From: an uncultured Pseudomonadota bacterium
GTDB lineage: Bacteria > Pseudomonadota > Gammaproteobacteria > Steroidobacterales > Steroidobacteraceae
DNA length: 64,000 bases
Direction: 5' to 3'
Assembly (NCBI GenBank): GCA_903879335.1
Contig: CAIRLC010000011.1
Coordinates: 62,001-126,000 of the forward strand
The position numbers and the translations under genes are program-made. Below, piece after piece: positions 62,056 to 64,000 of the stretch. The notes under the pieces were generated by a model that did not search any database, had not been told where the DNA came from, and worked only from the letters and a program-made list of their open reading frames with translations. Positions within the stretch are counted from its first letter, which is position 1; each line of letters starts with the position of its first letter.

Positions 62056-63417
62056 TTACCTAGCTGTATTGCCTAAAGCGTTTAATCGTTCAACTTCTAA
62101 ACCGTAGGGCTTGATGCCCCGAGAGATCGCGAACACTGCGATGGGCATCAGCACCGCCGCGGTTACAACCAAACTCTTCCAAAGCATCGCATCCGAATGG
62201 AATACCCGCTGGGTCAAGCTGCCAATAAGCTGTCCACCGAGCGCGCCGAATACGATGAACATAAAGAGATAGAAGGCCGTGACTTGGCCACGCATGCCAT
62301 TCGGCGTGATGCGTTGAATCGCGGAGTTCTGGGGAACTGCGGAGGCCAAGCCGCAGGTGCTGGCGACACCAATACAGGCGAGCGACAGTCCACCGTTCGG
62401 CATGAGTGGGGAGAGGATTTCAAACGGCATCGCGATCGCAAACAGGATTGTGGCAGCACGAACGTGAGCGTCCGCATAGCGCTTGGAGAGCCATTCGACA
62501 AAAAGCGTACCGGCAGCCGCTCCTATCAACGACGTCACGAGGAACACGAGCCCCAGCCAACGACCGATTTGCATCTCGTTCCAACCGTAGGAGCGAATCA
62601 TGAACGGCACGCGCCACACCTGCAAACCAAACGAGGTCGCCGCACTAAAGGCCAATCCAATGAACAATGGCGCATAGATGGCCCGGCGCGCATTGAGCTC
62701 GCGCAGCACCGTTCGTATGGGTAGCGGCTGACCATCCGCGGTCGCACCACGGCGTTTAGGTTCGGTCACACACAGGAGCAAAGCAGAAATGACCAGCCCA
62801 GGGGCGCCGACCATCATGAGCACCCATTGCCAGCCGTGAATGGTAAGACCCATCCAATGACTGACCGGCCATGACACCGCCAAGCCAATCAGTTGCCCGC
62901 CGAGCAAAATGCCGAGCGTGTTGCCGCCAATAAAGCCCAGCTGCAAGATGCCAATGGCTCGTGGCACCCGTTCGGGTGGGAAATAGTCCGCAATCATCGA
63001 GTACGCGCCCGGAGCGTGGGCTGATCCGCCCGCCCCGACTAACATTCGGCTCAAAAAGAGTTGCACGAAACTCTGTGCAAGACCGCCTAAAGCAGTGATC
63101 CCGCCGATCAAGGAAATACCCACCGCGAGGACGTATTTGCGAGGGTAGATATCCACGAGGCGCGCTAATGGGATGCCCACGAGCACGTAGAAAATCACGT
63201 TCGCAGGACCTATGAGGAAGCCCAGCTGCTCATCCGTCAATTCAAAGTCGATTTTGATGCGCTGCGCCATCATGCCGAAAACTTGCGCATCAAAGAAATT
63301 CAACATGGTCGCCAAAATGATCACGGCCAGTGCAAAGTAGGCCGCACGTGACGAGGGCCACGGTTGTTCGTTCACCGCTGAATTGAGCGTCATGGACCCG
63401 GTCACTTGGTCAGTCAT
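62056..63417 (-). CDS. MFS transporter (first gene of ligW operon)
   Basis: This 453-aa MFS protein has LATMLNFFDAQVFGMMAQRIKIDFELTDEQLGFLIGPANVIFYVLVGIPLARLVDIYPRK, the D1 helix pattern of aromatic-acid and spinster-like symporters. ATG 63417 follows AAGGGGG. It is the first of four genes (MFS, aldehyde dehydrogenase, ligW, MFS) with gaps of only 4, 3 and -4 nt. The promoter region carries an inverted repeat at 63456-63474. Confidence 0.88.
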   Translation of the reverse strand: MTDQVTGSMTLNSAVNEQPWPSSRAAYFALAVIILATMLNFFDAQVFGMMAQRIKIDFELTDEQLGFLIGPANVIFYVLVGIPLARLVDIYPRKYVLAVGISLIGGITALGGLAQSFVQLFLSRMLVGAGGSAHAPGAYSMIADYFPPERVPRAIGILQLGFIGGNTLGILLGGQLIGLAVSWPVSHWMGLTIHGWQWVLMMVGAPGLVISALLLCVTEPKRRGATADGQPLPIRTVLRELNARRAIYAPLFIGLAFSAATSFGLQVWRVPFMIRSYGWNEMQIGRWLGLVFLVTSLIGAAAGTLFVEWLSKRYADAHVRAATILFAIAMPFEILSPLMPNGGLSLACIGVASTCGLASAVPQNSAIQRITPNGMRGQVTAFYLFMFIVFGALGGQLIGSLTQRVFHSDAMLWKSLVVTAAVLMPIAVFAISRGIKPYGLEVERLNALGNTAR

Positions 63418-63455
63418 ACACACCCCCTTAAGACCTCCGCTTTACAAGTCGCGGA

Positions 63456-63474
63456 TTGTATGTGTTAGATACAA
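63456..63474. promoter_or_regulatory. TTGTAT-N7-ATACAA inverted repeat upstream of the ligW operon
   Basis: TTGTAT (63456-63461) and ATACAA (63469-63474) are perfect 6-bp inverted arms around GTGTTAG. The spacer has a TGTTAG half-motif. It lies 39 nt upstream of the MFS ATG, within the divergent promoter region shared with the SDR at 63556. Confidence 0.5.
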
Positions 63475-63555
63475 ACTGACTCGCATCGGTTTGTCTAGCT
63501 ATTTCTCAAGTTAGTCATTTATCGGTGCAATATTCTCAACTAGGGGGGAAGCCAG

Positions 63556-64000
63556 ATGCAAAATTTGCCTGGCAAGACTGCGTTTGTAACCGGTGGCGCT
63601 AGCGGCATCGGTCTTGGTATTGCGAAGGCCTTACTCGGCGCCGGCATGAATGTCGTGATTGCAGATATCCGCGACGATCATCTTCAATCCGCCACTAAAG
63701 AACTGGACGGCGGAACTCGTGTACTCGCCGTCAAATTAGATGTGACGGACCGCGCCAACTACGCGCGCGCTGCTGATGCGGCAGAAGCAGAATTCGGCAA
63801 GATTCATCTGCTCTGCAATAACGCCGGCGTTGCCGTGGTCGGGCCAGTCGAACTCGCGACCTTCGACGATTGGGACTGGGTTCTAGGCGTCAATATTGGC
63901 GGTATCGTCAACGGCATCGTCACCGTACTGCCGCGGATTCTGCGCCACGGAGAAGGCGGACACATCGTGAATACGGCTTCCATGTCCGGTTTGGTACCCC
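63556..64000 (+). CDS. SDR family oxidoreductase, LigD/LigL-like, 5' part only
   Basis: The frame is open to the window end, giving 148 residues of the N terminus. It has TGGASGIGLGIAKALLGAGM, VVIADIRDD, LCNNAGVAVVGPVE and IVNTASMSG. The DRANYARAADAAEAEFG and DDWDWVLGVNIGGIVNGIVT blocks resemble the C-alpha-dehydrogenases (LigD-type) that oxidise lignin beta-aryl ethers, although generic SDRs share parts of them. GGGGGGAAG precedes ATG 63556. It is divergent from the ligW operon. The active-site Tyr-Lys lies outside the window. Confidence 0.82.
   Translation, partial: MQNLPGKTAFVTGGASGIGLGIAKALLGAGMNVVIADIRDDHLQSATKELDGGTRVLAVKLDVTDRANYARAADAAEAEFGKIHLLCNNAGVAVVGPVELATFDDWDWVLGVNIGGIVNGIVTVLPRILRHGEGGHIVNTASMSGLVP

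Noticed and set aside
1-64000. CRISPR arrays, IS elements, prophage or tRNA genes
   Set aside because: No regularly spaced repeats, transposase or integrase motifs, or tRNA-like folds were seen when reading both strands.

Overview
The window looks like chromosomal DNA of a free-living, aerobic Gram-negative proteobacterium. It has a TonB-dependent receptor, an outer-membrane beta-barrel, many periplasmic c-type cytochromes, a tryptophan tryptophylquinone amine dehydrogenase, a PQQ dehydrogenase and dense operons with 4-nt ATGA/GTGA overlaps. A gammaproteobacterium is my guess, but the sequence does not settle it. The lignin-catabolic genes resemble those described in sphingomonads. I see no tRNA, rRNA, IS element, prophage or CRISPR array.

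Region 1 (1-35 kb) is general metabolism with a recurring quaternary-ammonium and amine theme. It holds a partial Bcr/CflA efflux pump, YceI, a VOC protein, an acyl-CoA dehydrogenase/CoA-transferase pair and a betaine-homocysteine methyltransferase. A TmpA/TmpB-like pair (trimethylaminoethylphosphonate to glycine betaine plus phosphate) follows with an organophosphate-antiporter-type MFS protein. Next come an aromatic amine dehydrogenase operon, an FAD amine oxidase with its MFS partner, and a BetI-like regulator divergent from an MttB-family methyltransferase. Gamma-glutamyltransferase, two SDRs, an S9 peptidase, a choline sulfatase, a fused choline-type ABC binding-protein/permease and a small copper locus complete this part.

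Region 2 (35.4-64 kb) is the most striking part: a catabolic island for lignin-derived aromatic dimers. It contains a TonB receptor, a p-cresol-methylhydroxylase-like flavocytochrome, two aldehyde dehydrogenases, a PQQ alcohol dehydrogenase and an NTF2-fold protein of the type that includes diarylpropane lyases. It also has two lignostilbene-dioxygenase-type carotenoid oxygenases, two DUF3237 proteins, two CmcJ/NvfI-type putative Fe(II)/2-oxoglutarate enzymes, a hydroxycinnamoyl-CoA hydratase-lyase with its CoA ligase, 5-carboxyvanillate decarboxylase (LigW), two MFS transporters, three MarR regulators and the start of a LigD-like SDR.

Together the genes suggest this scheme. Dimers enter through the TonB receptor. 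Side chains are oxidised in the periplasm (flavocytochrome, PQQ enzyme). NTF2 and DUF3237 enzymes deformylate or decarboxylate dimers to stilbenes, and the two oxygenases cleave these to aromatic aldehydes. Cinnamate-type halves are shortened by the ligase and hydratase-lyase. Aldehyde dehydrogenase and LigW turn 5-carboxyvanillin into vanillate. A shared operator-like motif built around AACAATTGTTAG lies in front of several of these units, beside the MarR genes. The assembly, the CmcJ-like enzymes and the regulon are the candidate undescribed system. Enzyme families are read from the sequence; substrates are inference.
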